A stretch of DNA of 5,686 bases from Acinetobacter sp. (GTDB lineage: Bacteria; Pseudomonadota; Gammaproteobacteria; Pseudomonadales; Moraxellaceae). The stretch is from the NCBI GenBank assembly GCA_030152605.1, contig JASLJB010000284.1, positions 1-5,686 on the forward strand, written 5' to 3'. The notes below the pieces were generated by a model. It was not told where the DNA came from. It was given only the letters and a program-made list of their open reading frames with translations, and searched no databases. Positions 4,781 to 5,686 of the stretch are shown piece by piece. The number at the start of each line of letters is the position of its first letter. Position 1 is the stretch's first letter. The translations under genes were made by a program, and so were the position numbers.

Positions 4781-5506
4781 TTGATCTCAAACAAAATTGT
4801 GCTGTTGGCACTGTTGAGTGTTTGCAGCAGTATCAGCATGGCCAACGTGGAAAGTGTCAAATCCAAGTTGGCACAGCAGCATCCCAAGGTCAAAATTGAC
4901 AATATCCAAGCGACTGAAATGCAAGGAATGTATAGCGGCGACTTGGATGGTCAAGTGGTTTATCTCAACGAACAAGCGCAGCATATATTTGTGGGATCGA
5001 TGATTCGGATCAAAGATCAGCATAACCTCAGCAAAGACTTGGTTCAGCAACAACGTGGCGCCCACAGCGCAAACACGCGTATTGACTATGGGCAGTTGCC
5101 GTTACAGGATGCGATCAAAACCGTTAAAGGCAATGGGAAACGCAGTTTGGTGGTGTTCTCTGATCCGAACTGTCCGTATTGCAAAACCCTAGAGAATCAT
5201 CTGGCAGAATTGAATAATGTCACGATTTACACCTTTTTATATCCACTGAAAAGTCAGTCTATTCAACCTTCGAAGCAGGTTTGGTGTTCAGCCAATCGCA
5301 GCTATGCATGGAAAAATCTGATTCAGTACAATCGACAGCCTACGGTGTCAGCAGACTGTGATACGCCGATCGAGCGTAATCTTGCGCTTGGACAACGCTT
5401 AGGTCTGCAAGGCACGCCTGCGATCATCTTCGCCAATGGGCATCGTGTGCTGGGCGCTTATTCGGCCCAAGAGATTGAGAAACTGTGGCAGCAGATGGGG
5501 TTGTAG
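4781..5506 (+). CDS. dsbC: Periplasmic thiol:disulfide interchange protein, DsbC/DsbG type
   Basis: The 241-aa precursor has a Sec signal peptide (MISNKIVLLALLSVCSSISMA, cleavage likely after A21). An N-terminal dimerisation domain follows at about 22-85 (VKSKLAQQHPKVKIDNIQATEMQGMYSGDLDG and on), then a linker and a thioredoxin-fold domain from about 120. The active site is FSDPNCPYC, with C131 and C134. The cis-proline loop is GTPAIIF with T212 and P213. C169 and C193 correspond to the second, structural disulfide of DsbC. The fold and length match DsbC isomerases (E. coli DsbC is 236 aa with its signal). The active site is CPYC, as in E. coli DsbG, not CGYC, so DsbG-like chaperone or sulfenic-acid reductase activity is an alternative. 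It starts 64 bp after dmeF with no strong terminator between them. The TTG start suggests modest translation. Confidence 0.88.
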   Translation: MISNKIVLLALLSVCSSISMANVESVKSKLAQQHPKVKIDNIQATEMQGMYSGDLDGQVVYLNEQAQHIFVGSMIRIKDQHNLSKDLVQQQRGAHSANTRIDYGQLPLQDAIKTVKGNGKRSLVVFSDPNCPYCKTLENHLAELNNVTIYTFLYPLKSQSIQPSKQVWCSANRSYAWKNLIQYNRQPTVSADCDTPIERNLALGQRLGLQGTPAIIFANGHRVLGAYSAQEIEKLWQQMGL

Positions 5507-5528
5507 TGATTGGCATCATCCAGATCAT

Positions 5529-5565
5529 AAAAAAACCAAAGCAGTCGCACTGCTTTGGTTTTTTT
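5529..5565. terminator. Bidirectional Rho-independent terminator
   Basis: A perfect 17-bp stem: seven A, then CCAAAGCAGT (5529-5545), a CGC loop (5546-5548), then ACTGCTTTGG and seven T (5549-5565). The T-run on the plus strand serves the dsbC-like gene, which stops 23 bp before it. The A-run reads as T on the minus strand and can serve the convergent small membrane protein gene. Confidence 0.93.
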
Positions 5566-5580
5566 GCATGCATTGGAGGC

Positions 5581-5686
5581 TTAGCGGTTTTTGCTGATCA
5601 TGTTATAGATAAATAAAATCACGATGGCGCCAATAACCGAGGCAATAAAACCTGCGGATGAGTTTTCAGCGTAGAAGCCGAGGAAG
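5581..5686 (-). CDS. GlsB/YeaQ/YmgE-family small membrane protein, C-terminal fragment
   Basis: The last 34 codons and the TAA stop (5581-5583) of a minus-strand gene that begins beyond the right edge. The visible part reads FLGFYAENSSAGFIASVIGAIVILFIYNMISKNR: a glycine/serine stretch, then one hydrophobic helix (about 18 residues) and a short basic tail. This is the closing pattern of the GlsB/YeaQ/YmgE (transglycosylase-associated) family of 80-90 aa, three-helix, glycine-rich membrane proteins, often stress-induced. Its biochemical role is not established. It converges on the dsbC-like gene and shares the terminator at 5529-5565. The call is good but rests on a fragment. Confidence 0.7.
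   Translation of the reverse strand, partial: FLGFYAENSSAGFIASVIGAIVILFIYNMISKNR

Noticed and set aside
1..5686. Mobile element, phage, CRISPR or defence system
   Set aside because: No transposase, integrase, toxin, nuclease or repeat array is visible; all genes belong to ordinary transporter, regulator, enzyme or stress families.

Overview
This window looks like chromosomal DNA from a gammaproteobacterium, most probably Moraxellaceae (Acinetobacter or a close relative). That assignment is inferred from the family mix, moderate GC and gene style, not from a marker gene. The window is almost fully coding. I see no tRNA, rRNA, CRISPR array, insertion sequence or phage gene.

Left part, minus strand, read from high to low coordinates: a small class I SAM-dependent methyltransferase (2468-3055), a 12-helix MFS transporter (1222-2406), an AraC-family regulator (289 to about 1134), and the start of an AzlC-family amino-acid exporter that runs off the left edge (1-152). 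The methyltransferase and MFS genes are close enough (61 bp) to share a transcript. The regulator and azlC each have a plausible promoter of their own, and both upstream regions carry the same 11-mer. The regulator has no ATG, GTG or TTG where its family fold begins. A well-placed Shine-Dalgarno points instead at an ATA codon.

Centre: a divergent metal-resistance pair. A CsoR/RcnR/FrmR-type repressor (dmeR-like, 3257-3523, minus) faces a cation diffusion facilitator of the DmeF type (3625-4716, plus). The 101 bp between them holds two long, perfect inverted repeats of the form AAATATACT-N7-AGTATATTT, very like RcnR/DmeR operators, and they overlap the likely promoters. The expected circuit is that the repressor holds both genes off, cobalt or nickel releases it, and DmeF exports the metal from the cytoplasm.

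Right part: 64 bp after dmeF on the same strand lies a periplasmic DsbC/DsbG-type disulfide isomerase (4781-5506, TTG start). A strong bidirectional terminator (5529-5565) follows. Last comes the 3' end of a GlsB/YeaQ/YmgE-family small membrane protein on the minus strand (5581-5686), cut by the window edge.

I found no clearly new multi-gene system. The points most worth following are the ATA start of the AraC regulator, the paired DmeR operators, possible metal-linked expression of dsbC, the shared 11-mer, and an unexplained perfect hairpin at 3122-3157.
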